A stretch of 64,000 nt of DNA from an uncultured Eubacteriales bacterium. GTDB taxonomy: Bacteria > Bacillota > Clostridia > Oscillospirales > Acutalibacteraceae. Positions 20,180-27,570 of this stretch are shown one piece after another. Positions within the stretch are counted from its first letter, which is position 1; each line of letters opens with the position of its first letter. A model generated the notes under the pieces. The model did not search any database. It saw nothing but the letters and a program-made list of their open reading frames with translations, and was not told the DNA's origin. Location of the stretch: NCBI GenBank assembly GCA_900317085.1, contig ONFJ01000001.1, positions 1-64,000 of the forward strand. Reading direction: 5' to 3'. A program made the translations under genes and the position numbers.

Positions 20180-20791
20180 ATGATCGCGATCATCGATTAC
20201 GGCATGGGGAACCTGTTCTCCCTGTCGTCGTCTCTGAAGTCCCTGGGGTACGAGGTGGAGATCACCGCGGACCCTGACCGGCTGCGCGCGGCGGACAAAC
20301 TGTTCCTGCCGGGCGTCGGCGCGTTCCGGGACGCGCAGGAGCGCCTGTTCTCGACGGGCCTCGCGGACGTCATCCGTGAGCTCGCCGCCGAAGGGAAGCC
20401 CCTCATGGGCATCTGCCTCGGCATGCAGCTCCTGTTCGACAAGAGTTATGAATACGGGGAATACGAAGGCCTGGGACTCATTCCCGGGAACGTTGTCCCC
20501 ATGGAGGGGTCCATCGCCCCGGAACTGAAGATCCCGCAGATCGGCTGGAATGCACTGCATTTCACCGGCCTCGAGCACCCCGCTTTCGCCGGCACGAAGG
20601 AGGGGGAATTCGTCTATTTCGTCCACTCGTACTACGCGACGGACTGTGACCCCTACGTGGTCGCCACCACCGAGTACAGCAAAGAGCTGACGGCGGCGGT
20701 CGCGAAGGACAACGTCTGCGGCTGCCAGTTCCACCCCGAAAAGTCCGGGGAAGTGGGCCTGCATCTCCTCGACGCATTCTGCAAGCAATAA
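20180..20791 (+). CDS. hisH: Imidazole glycerol phosphate synthase glutaminase subunit
   Basis: Class I glutamine amidotransferase that feeds ammonia to HisF. The 203-residue protein has GMGNLFSLSSSLKSLG, the nucleophile motif GICLGMQLLF and the His-Glu pair in CQFHPEKSGEVG. Starts two bases after hisB. Confidence 0.96.
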   Translation: MIAIIDYGMGNLFSLSSSLKSLGYEVEITADPDRLRAADKLFLPGVGAFRDAQERLFSTGLADVIRELAAEGKPLMGICLGMQLLFDKSYEYGEYEGLGLIPGNVVPMEGSIAPELKIPQIGWNALHFTGLEHPAFAGTKEGEFVYFVHSYYATDCDPYVVATTEYSKELTAAVAKDNVCGCQFHPEKSGEVGLHLLDAFCKQ

Positions 20792-20800
20792 GGAGTTTTT

Positions 20801-21523
20801 ATGTATCTGTTTCCCGCCATCGACCTCATCGACGGAAAGGCCGTCCGGCTGCTCCGGGGCGACTATGCCCAGATGACGGTCTACAATGACGACCCCCTCG
20901 CGGTCGCGAAGGACTTCGAGGCCCAGGGCGCGAAGTACATCCACATGGTGGACCTGGAAGGCGCCAAAAACGGCGGTACACCGAACCTTTCGACCGTTCA
21001 GAAGGTCGCGGAGAACACCGGTCTGTTTGTGGAGATCGGAGGCGGCATCCGCTCGATGGACACCGTGAAAGCCTACCTCGACGCCGGCATCGACCGGGTC
21101 ATCCTGGGCACGGCCGCGGTGGAAGATGAAGCGTTCCTGAAAGAGGCCGTCGACACCTATGGTGAGAAGATCGCCGTGGGCGCGGACATCCGGGACGGGT
21201 ACGTCTCCATCAAGGGCTGGCTCGAACAGTCCGAATTCACGCTGGATGCCTTCTGTGAGAAGATGCAGTCCCTCGGCGTGAAGACCCTCATCTGTACCGA
21301 CATTTCGCGAGACGGCGCCATGAAGGGCACGAACCGTGCGCTCTACGCCGACCTCAAAGAGAAATATGACATGAACATCACGGCCTCCGGCGGCGTCTCC
21401 TCCATGGAGGACGTGGAAGCCCTTGCGGCGATGGACCTCTACGGCGCCATCATCGGAAAGGCTTATTACACCGGAGACATCATCCTGTCGGACGCCATTC
21501 GGGCGGCCGGCCCCCAGGAGTGA
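20801..21523 (+). CDS. hisA: ProFAR isomerase
   Basis: Half-barrel-repeat TIM barrel of 240 residues that isomerises phosphoribosylformimino-AICAR phosphate. FPAIDLIDGKAVRLLRGDY holds the catalytic Asp; VEIGGGIRSMDTV, ICTDISRDGAMKGTN and SGGVSSMEDV are conserved phosphate-binding loops. AAGGAG precedes the ATG. Confidence 0.97.
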   Translation: MYLFPAIDLIDGKAVRLLRGDYAQMTVYNDDPLAVAKDFEAQGAKYIHMVDLEGAKNGGTPNLSTVQKVAENTGLFVEIGGGIRSMDTVKAYLDAGIDRVILGTAAVEDEAFLKEAVDTYGEKIAVGADIRDGYVSIKGWLEQSEFTLDAFCEKMQSLGVKTLICTDISRDGAMKGTNRALYADLKEKYDMNITASGGVSSMEDVEALAAMDLYGAIIGKAYYTGDIILSDAIRAAGPQE

Positions 21524-21527
21524 ACCT

Positions 21528-22286
21528 ATGATCACGAAACGCATCATTCCCTGTCTCGACGTCCGCGATGGACGGGTCGTGAAGGGAGTCAACTTTGAAG
21601 GCATCCAGGACGTCTCGGACCCGGTGGCCCTTGCGCGCCACTACTCGGAGAGCGGCGCCGATGAACTGGTGTTTTACGACATCACCGCGTCTTTTGAAGG
21701 GCGCAAACTGTTCACCGACATCCTGACCCGGACGGCGTCTGAGATCTTCATCCCGCTCACGGTCGGCGGCGGTATCAACACCCTCGACGACTTCGACCGG
21801 GTTCTGTCCTGCGGCGCCGACAAGGTGTCCGTCAACTCGGGCGCCATCCGCAACCCGGACCTCGTGGGCGAAGCGGCGAAGCGCTTCGGCGACCAGTGTG
21901 TCGTCATCTCCGCCGACGTGAAGAGGGTCGACGGGTCCTTCCACGTGTTCGCCAAGGGCGGCCGGGAGGACACCGGCATGGACGGTATCGAGTGGATCCG
22001 CCGCTGTGTCGACAGCGGCGCCGGGGAAGTGGTGCTCAATTCCATCGACACCGACGGCGTCAAGAACGGCTTCGACCTCGAGATGCTGCAGGCGGTCTGC
22101 GACGTCGTGAACGTCCCGGTCATCGCCTCCGGCGGCGCCGGCGGCATCGACCACTTCGTCGAGCTCTTCCGCGCCATCCCGAACGTGGACGCCGGCCTCG
22201 CCGCCAGCATCTTCCACTTCGGCGAAGTCGAGATCAAAGACCTCAAAGAAGAGCTGCGGAAGAATGGAATCAACGTAAGATTGTGA
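21528..22286 (+). CDS. hisF: Imidazole glycerol phosphate synthase cyclase subunit
   Basis: Cyclase partner of HisH, 252 residues. KRIIPCLDVRDGRVVKGVNF and LTVGGGINTLDDF are diagnostic, with the second catalytic Asp in NSIDTDGVKNGFD. I chose ATG 21528 from these N-terminal motifs; the same frame is open further upstream inside hisA, but that extension is not conserved sequence. A 303-base gap holding a repeat element follows before hisIE. Confidence 0.97.
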   Translation: MITKRIIPCLDVRDGRVVKGVNFEGIQDVSDPVALARHYSESGADELVFYDITASFEGRKLFTDILTRTASEIFIPLTVGGGINTLDDFDRVLSCGADKVSVNSGAIRNPDLVGEAAKRFGDQCVVISADVKRVDGSFHVFAKGGREDTGMDGIEWIRRCVDSGAGEVVLNSIDTDGVKNGFDLEMLQAVCDVVNVPVIASGGAGGIDHFVELFRAIPNVDAGLAASIFHFGEVEIKDLKEELRKNGINVRL

Positions 22287-22294
22287 TATTGTTT

Positions 22295-22541
22295 GGCATT
22301 TTTTCTGGAAAAGCTTTGCCTTGCTGCGAAGGGTTCACAGACTTGCGCTGCCTGCGGCAGATAAAGCAAGGCTGTTGAACTGGAAGAAACAAGGAGTGTC
22401 GCGAAGCGCTCCAAGCGAGCGAGACGACTATGTTTCTGACCGTACGCGTTGCGGAGGCTGTACGGGGGAATCAATAACGCCTTCGGCGTACCCCGCAAAG
22501 CTCAATTCTTGCTGCGGCAAACTTTTCCTACGAAAAAATGC
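22295..22541 (+). mobile_element. MITE-like repeat element inside the his operon
   Basis: The 22287-22589 gap holds no gene. Its ends are imperfect inverted repeats: GGCATTTTTTCTGGAAAAGC continuing to 22320 on the left, and on the right the complement of 22516-22541, which reads GCATTTTTTC, then GGAAAAG, then TTTGCC with small indels. Between them lie short hairpins (for example CCGTAC/GTACGG at 22440-22465, ACGCC-TTC-GGCGT at 22477-22489) and a 111-base core shared with the 24.5 kb copy. There is no transposase. Small open frames across it vary in all readings and are not believable genes. Confidence 0.55.
22332..22442 (+). repeat. Dispersed repeat core, copy 1
   Basis: This 111-base segment aligns without gaps to the complement of 24453-24563, with 18 mismatches by hand count. 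Only three of these are in the last 60 or so bases. It contains the palindromic piece CTGCCTGCGGCAG and the GC-rich string TCGCGAAGCGCTCCAAGCG. Confidence 0.85.
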
Positions 22542-22589
22542 GTGATTATAAAGCGACAGTATTTCGCTATTTAAAGGAGTTTTCTACCA

Positions 22590-23252
22590 ATGCCGGAAAC
22601 TAATTTTGTTTCGATCGAGGAACTGAAATTCGATGAGAATGGCCTCATTCCCGCCGTCGTTGTCGACAGCGAGTCGAAGAAGGTCCTGACCGTCGCTTAC
22701 ATGAACGCGGAGAGCCTGAAGATCTCCATGGAGAAGGAGCTCACCTGCTTCTGGTCCCGGTCCCGTCAGGAACTGTGGCTGAAGGGGGAGACCAGCAACA
22801 ACTATCAGCACATCGTCTCCATCACGACCGACTGTGACAAGGATGCGCTGGTCGTCGTCGTCGAAAAGGACGGCCCGGCCTGCCACCTCGGCACCGACTC
22901 CTGCTTCGAATACCCGGTCTTCCAGAGCGAGACCCGTCATGAGTTCTCGGTCCAGGGCCTCTATGACCTGCTGGTCGGCCGCAACGAGAGCCGTCCGGAA
23001 GGTTCCTACACCACCTATCTCTTCGAGAAGGGCATCGACAAGATCCTGAAGAAGGTCGGTGAGGAGAACACCGAAGTCATCGTCGCCGCCAAGGGGGATG
23101 ACAAGAAAGAGACCATCTATGAGATCGCGGACCTCATGTATCACGTCATGGTCCTCATGGTCCATATGGGCATCACCGTGTCGGACGTCCTGAAAGAACT
23201 GGCGTCCCGCCACATCATCGACCACAAGGTCAAACAGGAAAAAATGGTATGA
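22590..23252 (+). CDS. hisIE: Bifunctional phosphoribosyl-AMP cyclohydrolase / phosphoribosyl-ATP pyrophosphatase
   Basis: Steps two and three of the pathway in one 220-residue chain. The HisI half (1-115) has VAYMNAESLKISME, FWSRSRQELWLKGETS and the zinc cysteines in DCDKDALVVVVEKDGPACH ... SCF. The HisE half (about 125-215) has the pattern EKGIDKILKKVGEENTEVIVAAK, whose acidic residues bind magnesium. AAAGGAG lies before the ATG. It is separated from hisF by the repeat element, so either read-through or a new promoter must serve it. Confidence 0.96.
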   Translation: MPETNFVSIEELKFDENGLIPAVVVDSESKKVLTVAYMNAESLKISMEKELTCFWSRSRQELWLKGETSNNYQHIVSITTDCDKDALVVVVEKDGPACHLGTDSCFEYPVFQSETRHEFSVQGLYDLLVGRNESRPEGSYTTYLFEKGIDKILKKVGEENTEVIVAAKGDDKKETIYEIADLMYHVMVLMVHMGITVSDVLKELASRHIIDHKVKQEKMV

Positions 23253-24067
23253 GTTTCAACAACTTCCACATGCACACCACCTACTGTGACGGTGCGAACA
23301 CGCCGAAGGAGATGGCGGAAGCGGCCCTGGCACTCGGTTGCCGGGAGATCGGCTTTTCCGGCCATTCCTGGCTCGACTTCGACCCGATGTGGACGATGGA
23401 ACCGGATGCCGCCGTGCACTACCGGGAGACCGTTTACGGGCTGAAGAACGAGTTCGCAGAACAGATGAAAGTCTTCCTCGGCATCGAACAGGACTATTGC
23501 AGCGACACCGACGACCTGCCGCTTTACGACTACGTCATCGGCGGGGTCCACTGCGTCTTCAAGGACGGCAATTACATCTCTGTCGACTGTGACGCTGAGA
23601 CCCAGCGCCGCGGGGTGGAGGAGTGGTATGGCGGCGACGCCATGGCCTTTGTGGAAGACTACTATGAGCTGGTCGGGAACCTCTATGAGAAGACCCGTTG
23701 TGACATCATCGCGCACTTTGACCTCATCACCAAATTCATCGAGCGTGACGACCTCATCGACGTGACCGACCCGCGGTACGTAAAAGCGCAGAACGACGCG
23801 CTTTTGGAACTGTTCGAGACCCCCGCTGTGTTCGAACTGAACACCGGCGCCATCTCGCGGGGATACCGTACATCGCCCTACCCGTCCGACCCCGTTCTGG
23901 AGCTCCTCGGCAAGGCGCAGAAACCGGTCATCCTGTCCTCGGATTCCCACGCCTGCGGGACCATCCTGTACGGCTTTGAAGAGGCGATGCACCTCGTGAA
24001 AAAATACGATCTCAACCTGCTGACGACGATGGAGGAAGTCCTCGCCGTCACCCGTTCCCGTCATTGA
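23249..24067 (+). CDS. hisK: Histidinol-phosphatase, PHP family
   Basis: Removes the phosphate of histidinol phosphate, replacing the HAD-type phosphatase absent from this operon. The 272-residue protein has the PHP metal ligands in order: HMHTTYCDG (H-x-H), FSGHS, GIEQDY (Glu), GGVHCV, IAHFDLI and SSDSHA (D-x-H). It overlaps hisIE by four bases (ATGA). PHP proteins are also found in other phosphoesterase roles, but the position makes this one near certain. Confidence 0.93.
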   Translation: MSFNNFHMHTTYCDGANTPKEMAEAALALGCREIGFSGHSWLDFDPMWTMEPDAAVHYRETVYGLKNEFAEQMKVFLGIEQDYCSDTDDLPLYDYVIGGVHCVFKDGNYISVDCDAETQRRGVEEWYGGDAMAFVEDYYELVGNLYEKTRCDIIAHFDLITKFIERDDLIDVTDPRYVKAQNDALLELFETPAVFELNTGAISRGYRTSPYPSDPVLELLGKAQKPVILSSDSHACGTILYGFEEAMHLVKKYDLNLLTTMEEVLAVTRSRH

Positions 24068-24092
24068 AAACCAACGGGCATTATGGTACAAT
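24064..24092 (+). promoter_or_regulatory. Promoter of tRNA-Leu
   Basis: TTGAAA (24064-24069) and TACAAT (24087-24092) are 17 bases apart and end 16 bases before the tRNA. The -35 box overlaps the hisK stop codon. The -10 sits in a perfect dyad, GGGCATTAT ... ATAATGCCC (24076-24099). Confidence 0.65.
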
Positions 24093-24108
24093 AATGCCCG
24101 CCGCACAC

Positions 24109-24195
24109 GCCGGTGTGGCGGAATTGGCAGACGCAAGGGACTTAAAATCCCTCGGTAGCGATACCGTACCGGTTCGAGCCCGGTCACCGGCACCA
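24109..24195 (+). tRNA. tRNA-Leu, anticodon UAA
   Basis: The acceptor arm GCCGGTG/CACCGGC closes at 24109-24115 and 24185-24191, followed by A and a genome-encoded CCA (24193-24195). The anticodon stem AGGGA/TCCCT encloses CTTAAAA, giving anticodon TAA at 24143-24145. A long variable arm (class II) and the T-loop GGTTCGAGCC are present. Length is 87 bases. Confidence 0.96.
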
Positions 24196-24232
24196 AGAAG
24201 AGCAGAAAGGCTTTGGCCTTTCTGCTCTTCTT
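24195..24232 (+). terminator. Terminator of tRNA-Leu
   Basis: A perfect 17-pair stem (24195-24211 with 24216-24232) with a TTTG loop begins at the last base of the tRNA and ends in CTTCTTT. The pairing can be prolonged, because an inverted copy of the tRNA 3' end follows. Confidence 0.75.
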
Positions 24233-24236
24233 TGCT

Positions 24237-24363
24237 GTGACCGAGGCTCGAACCCTTGGGCCGGAGCGTCAAGAAAACATGCCAGTGGCATGTTTTTAGC
24301 GAGTGGAGCTGCGGCAGCAGCTCGGAGTGATTTTGCGAAGCAAAAGCACGTCGAGCCCGGTCA
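24237..24363. repeat. Inverted and direct partial copies of the tRNA-Leu 3' end
   Basis: GTGACCGAGGCTCGAACC (24237-24254) is the complement of the tRNA T-arm and 3' strand (24171-24187) with one extra base. Together with the terminator stem it makes an inverted repeat of about 40 bases. Farther on, TCGAGCCCGGTCA (24351-24363) repeats tRNA positions 24174-24186 in direct orientation. These could be scars of events targeting the tRNA gene. Confidence 0.6.
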
Positions 24364-24381
24364 ATCGACCGCAAGGTCGAT
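24274..24381. repeat. Cluster of short perfect hairpins
   Basis: Four stem-loops follow each other in a gene-free spacer (24196-24675). They are AAAACATGCC-AGT-GGCATGTTTT (24274-24296, followed by a T, terminator-like), GAGCTG-CGGCAG-CAGCTC (24306-24323), TTTTGC-GAA-GCAAAA (24331-24345) and ATCGACC-GCAA-GGTCGAT (24364-24381). The rest of the spacer up to 24452 shows nothing I can name. Confidence 0.6.
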
Positions 24382-24452
24382 GGGAAAGCTGTTTTCCGAT
24401 GCAAACCAAAGTTGCGCTTCTTTCTCCTCGCGTCCGACCCATTGGAGACCCC

Positions 24453-24563
24453 CGGTCAGAAACATAGTCGCCTCGCTCGCTTGGAGCGCTTCGCGATGCT
24501 CCTTGTTTCTTCCTGTTTGACGTCCCCGCTTGTTCTGCCGCAGGCAGCGCGGGAACGCGAACC
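24453..24563 (-). repeat. Dispersed repeat core, copy 2 (inverted)
   Basis: Reverse-complement partner of 22332-22442. The match resumes at its outer end, where the - strand reads TTTGGC plus a T run (near 24566-24578), as at the left end of copy 1. About 30 bases between that end and the core are missing compared with copy 1. Confidence 0.85.
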
Positions 24564-24596
24564 CCAAAAAAAGCCAAAATATTGCGCTTTTTCGGC

Positions 24597-24625
24597 TTGG
24601 GAACGGTTGAGAAACCCACTATATT
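24597..24625 (+). promoter_or_regulatory. Promoter of the RraB/DUF695-like gene
   Basis: TTGGGA (24597-24602) and TATATT (24620-24625) are 17 bases apart, about 50 bases upstream of the start codon. Confidence 0.45.
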
Positions 24626-24675
24626 GTGTTAAACTATAACGAATGTACTTTTAATAATAAAAAGGGGAAATGAAC

Positions 24676-25470
24676 ATGGGATTCTTAGACGCCCTTTCCG
24701 GCGGCGGAGTCAGCAATGAACCGAACTTCGTCGACTATACCGAGACCTTCTCGGACCAGCCCGTTCGCATCCAGTGCGACACCAACTTTGCGGCGGCACT
24801 GCCCTGTACGGCCATCCCGTACTGCGTGAAGATCCAGATCCAGGTCTACCCGGACACGTCCAACCCGGACCTCATCTCGGACGCCGAACTGAACCACATC
24901 ACGACCGTCCGTTCCATCCTGGGACAGCACCTCGACGGCCGGTTCGTGGGTCAGGGCATCGTCGCGTCTGCCAACATGGCATTCCTCATCTTCTACATCC
25001 CGGAGCGCCGCGCCAAGTCCGCCGGCAAAATGCTGGAGGAGAGCTTCAGCAACGCGTTCCGCCACACCGAGTACACCATCCAGCTCGATCCGGAAGGCAC
25101 CCAGTACATGGAGTACCTGTTCCCGAACGCTATCCAGCTGAAGCAGGTCGAGAACAACAAGATCCTCCGGAAGCTGAGAGGGTACGGGGACGACGGCTCC
25201 ACGCCGCGACCCATCAAATTCCACTTCGTGTTCCCGAACCGGAAGGCGGCGCTTGAATTCAGCGCCGAAGCTTCCGAGAAGGGTTTCGCATACGAAGACC
25301 TCACCCAGGAACCGGCACCCGAAGGCATGGTCCTGCCGAGAGCGCACCTCGTCCTCAGCCGGACGCTGCCGTTCAACATCGAACTGCTCGACCTCGTCGA
25401 CGAGTACCTGCTCGACCTCTGTGAGGGATACGACGCCACCTATCGCAGTCTGGAAACAGACGTCATCTGA
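24676..25470 (+). CDS. RraB/DUF695-like protein
   Basis: A 264-residue soluble protein with no signal peptide. The C-terminal third (about 170-264), running from FHFVFPNRKAALEFSAEASEKGFAYEDL to a YDATYRSLETD ending, resembles the RraB (regulator of ribonuclease activity B) fold. The N-terminal part resembles DUF695 proteins that often precede it. In E. coli RraB binds and inhibits RNase E; Firmicutes of this kind use other RNases, so the target here is unknown. I chose ATG 24676, eight bases after AAGGGG; ATG 24670 is too close. It heads a unit with the cyclophilin gene. Confidence 0.6.
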   Translation: MGFLDALSGGGVSNEPNFVDYTETFSDQPVRIQCDTNFAAALPCTAIPYCVKIQIQVYPDTSNPDLISDAELNHITTVRSILGQHLDGRFVGQGIVASANMAFLIFYIPERRAKSAGKMLEESFSNAFRHTEYTIQLDPEGTQYMEYLFPNAIQLKQVENNKILRKLRGYGDDGSTPRPIKFHFVFPNRKAALEFSAEASEKGFAYEDLTQEPAPEGMVLPRAHLVLSRTLPFNIELLDLVDEYLLDLCEGYDATYRSLETDVI

Positions 25471-25491
25471 GACATAAAGGAGATTTTTATC

Positions 25492-26091
25492 ATGGCCAAT
25501 CAGACCGCATTTCCCGCAGCGGGCGACACCGTTGCGATCATCAACACCACCAAAGGCACCATCAAGGTCAAGCTCTTCCCGGAAGAGACCCCGAAGACCT
25601 TCGAGAACTTCACGACCCACGCGAAGAACGGCTACTATGACGGCATCATCTTCCACCGCGTCATCAAGGACTTCATGATCCAGGGCGGCGACCCCGAAGG
25701 CACCGGCCGCGGCGGCGAGAGCATCTGGGGCCATTCCTTCGAAGACGAGTTCCACCCGGACCTCCACAACATCCGCGGTGCCCTCTGCATGGCGAACGCC
25801 GGCCCGAACACCAACGGTTCCCAGTTCTTCATCGTCCAGTGCAGCAGCTGCGACCCCCGCTTCCTCTCCCAGATGGAGCAGATGGGCGTCGAGTACGGCT
25901 TCGGCCCGGACGTCATCGAGAACTACAAGGCCCTCGGCGGCACGCCCTGGCTCGACTTCAAACACTCCGTCTTCGGTCAGGTCTATGAAGGCATGGACGT
26001 CGTCGACGACATCGCCACGACTCCGACCGGCTTCCAGGACAAGCCCGTCGACGCCATCAAGATCCTGTCCATCGACATCGAAACTCTTTAA
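25492..26091 (+). CDS. Cyclophilin-type peptidyl-prolyl cis-trans isomerase
   Basis: Protein-folding catalyst of 199 residues with no export signal, so probably cytoplasmic. The core motifs [43 protein letters not shown] and [17 protein letters not shown] contain the active-site Arg, Phe, Met and Gln. A short insertion (about 115-150, including [17 protein letters not shown]) lengthens it past the usual 165. AAAGGAG precedes the ATG. Confidence 0.95.
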   Translation: MANQTAFPAAGDTVAIINTTKGTIKVKLFPEETPKTFENFTTHAKNGYYDGIIFHRVIKDFMIQGGDPEGTGRGGESIWGHSFEDEFHPDLHNIRGALCMANAGPNTNGSQFFIVQCSSCDPRFLSQMEQMGVEYGFGPDVIENYKALGGTPWLDFKHSVFGQVYEGMDVVDDIATTPTGFQDKPVDAIKILSIDIETL

Positions 26092-26109
26092 AGAATCGAG
26101 GAACCCATC

Positions 26110-26586
26110 ATGCGCATCGGTCACGGTTACGACGTCCATCAGTTTGCGGACGACCGCAAATGCATTATCGGCGGGGTAGAGATCCCCTACGAAAAAGGAC
26201 TGCTCGGTCACTCTGACGCGGACGTCCTGCTCCACGCAGTCTCGGACGCGCTGCTCGGCGCCGCCGCCCTCGGCGACATCGGCGGCATGTTCCCCGACAC
26301 CGACGACGCGTTCCTCGGTGCGGACAGTCTCGTTCTGCTCGAGCAGGTAGTACATCGCCTCAAAGAGAACGGCTACCGGGTCGGCAACATCGATGCCACC
26401 ATCATCGCGCAGGCACCGAAAATGGCGCCGCACATCCCCGCCATGCGGGAGAACATCGCAAATGCCTGTGGGGTCGAACTCGGCGCGGTCAACGTCAAAG
26501 CCACCACCGAAGAACACCTCGGCTTCACCGGCCGCAAGGAGGGCGTCTCCGCCCACGCGGTCGCCCTCATCGAAACGCTCGACTAA
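26110..26586 (+). CDS. ispF: 2-C-methyl-D-erythritol 2,4-cyclodiphosphate synthase
   Basis: Fifth step of the non-mevalonate isoprenoid pathway. The 158-residue protein is full length, with GHGYDVHQF (zinc Asp and His), [29 protein letters not shown] and [16 protein letters not shown]. It starts 18 bases after the cyclophilin gene and is followed 15 bases later by cdaA. Confidence 0.97.
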   Translation: MRIGHGYDVHQFADDRKCIIGGVEIPYEKGLLGHSDADVLLHAVSDALLGAAALGDIGGMFPDTDDAFLGADSLVLLEQVVHRLKENGYRVGNIDATIIAQAPKMAPHIPAMRENIANACGVELGAVNVKATTEEHLGFTGRKEGVSAHAVALIETLD

Positions 26587-26601
26587 GGAGGAACCCTAAT
26601 C

Positions 26602-27570
26602 ATGACACTCTGGTCTGATCTCTCGACGCTCTTCAGTCGGGTCATCAGCGTCTTTTCCACCTATGACTGGCTCAGCGACACGCTGGACATCCTGCTTCTG
26701 ACCGTCCTCGTGTATTCGCTCCTGAAGGTCATCCGGGACTCCCGTGCCCTGACCATCGCCAAGGGCCTCGTCATTTTCATCGTCGCATACATCCTCGTCC
26801 TGTTGCTGGACATGAAGTCGTCCATCTTCCTGTTCCGGAAGCTCATCGACAACATCCTCGTCCTGCTGGCGGTCATCTTCGCGCCGGAACTGCGGAAACT
26901 GCTGGAAAAACTCGGCACGAGCCGCGGCTACCTGCGTCTGAGCTCGCTGTTCAGCAAGAACGGCTCCGCCAAGGCCATCCAGTACAACGAGGAAATGTCG
27001 CGATGCATCAACTCGGTCTGTAAGGCCGCCAAGGAGATGAGCGACGAGCGCATCGGCGCCCTCATCATTTTCGAACGGGCCATGCCCCTCGGTGAGATCA
27101 TCGACACCGGCACGGTCATCGATGCCCGCATCTCCTCCCAGGTCATCCAGAACGTCTTCTTCCCGAAGTCTCCGCTCCACGACGGCGCGGCGGTCATCCG
27201 CAACGACCGTCTCTACTCCGCCGGCTGCATCCTGCCGCTGACGAGCCGTCACAACGAAGTCAGCAAGAAGCTCGGTACCCGGCACAGAGCGGCCATCGGT
27301 ATGAGTGAACAGTCCGACGCCTACATCCTCGTCGTCTCCGAGGAGACCGGCAGCATCTCCATGGCGGAAGGCGGACGCCTTCACCGGAACCTCTCCGACG
27401 GTGAGGTCCGGGAGATGCTCCTCGACGTCTTCCTGATCGATGTCGATGAAGACCGGGAAGAGAGAAAACAGAATCGAAAAGACCGGAAGCGTCCGAAGAA
27501 GGACGAATCCGAAAAAACGATCGAAGTGATCGATCACAAGGGAGGTGAGTCGGATGCCGACGACGAATAA
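26602..27570 (+). CDS. cdaA: Diadenylate cyclase CdaA
   Basis: Membrane enzyme that makes c-di-AMP from two ATP. The 322-residue protein has three N-terminal membrane helices (about 28-45, 50-70 and 73-95), then the DAC domain (about 115-245) with PLHDGAAVI (DGA motif) and GTRHRAAIGMSE (RHR motif). An Arg/Lys/Asp/Glu-rich tail of about 45 residues ends the protein, longer than in many homologues. It overlaps cdaR by 17 bases. Confidence 0.95.
   Translation: MTLWSDLSTLFSRVISVFSTYDWLSDTLDILLLTVLVYSLLKVIRDSRALTIAKGLVIFIVAYILVLLLDMKSSIFLFRKLIDNILVLLAVIFAPELRKLLEKLGTSRGYLRLSSLFSKNGSAKAIQYNEEMSRCINSVCKAAKEMSDERIGALIIFERAMPLGEIIDTGTVIDARISSQVIQNVFFPKSPLHDGAAVIRNDRLYSAGCILPLTSRHNEVSKKLGTRHRAAIGMSEQSDAYILVVSEETGSISMAEGGRLHRNLSDGEVREMLLDVFLIDVDEDREERKQNRKDRKRPKKDESEKTIEVIDHKGGESDADDE

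Noticed and set aside
22321..22545. Small open frames in the his-operon spacer
   Set aside because: They lie wholly in the dispersed repeat, have no ribosome binding site, and equivalents in copy 2 are read in other frames, so they are not conserved as protein.
22295..24578. Interpretation of the two repeats as a CRISPR array
   Set aside because: There are only two copies, inverted relative to each other and 2 kb apart, with no spacers and no cas genes.
24290..24639. Several 68-107 codon frames in the tRNA-Leu downstream spacer
   Set aside because: They overlap each other on both strands and consist of hairpins and repeat sequence, with no translation signals.
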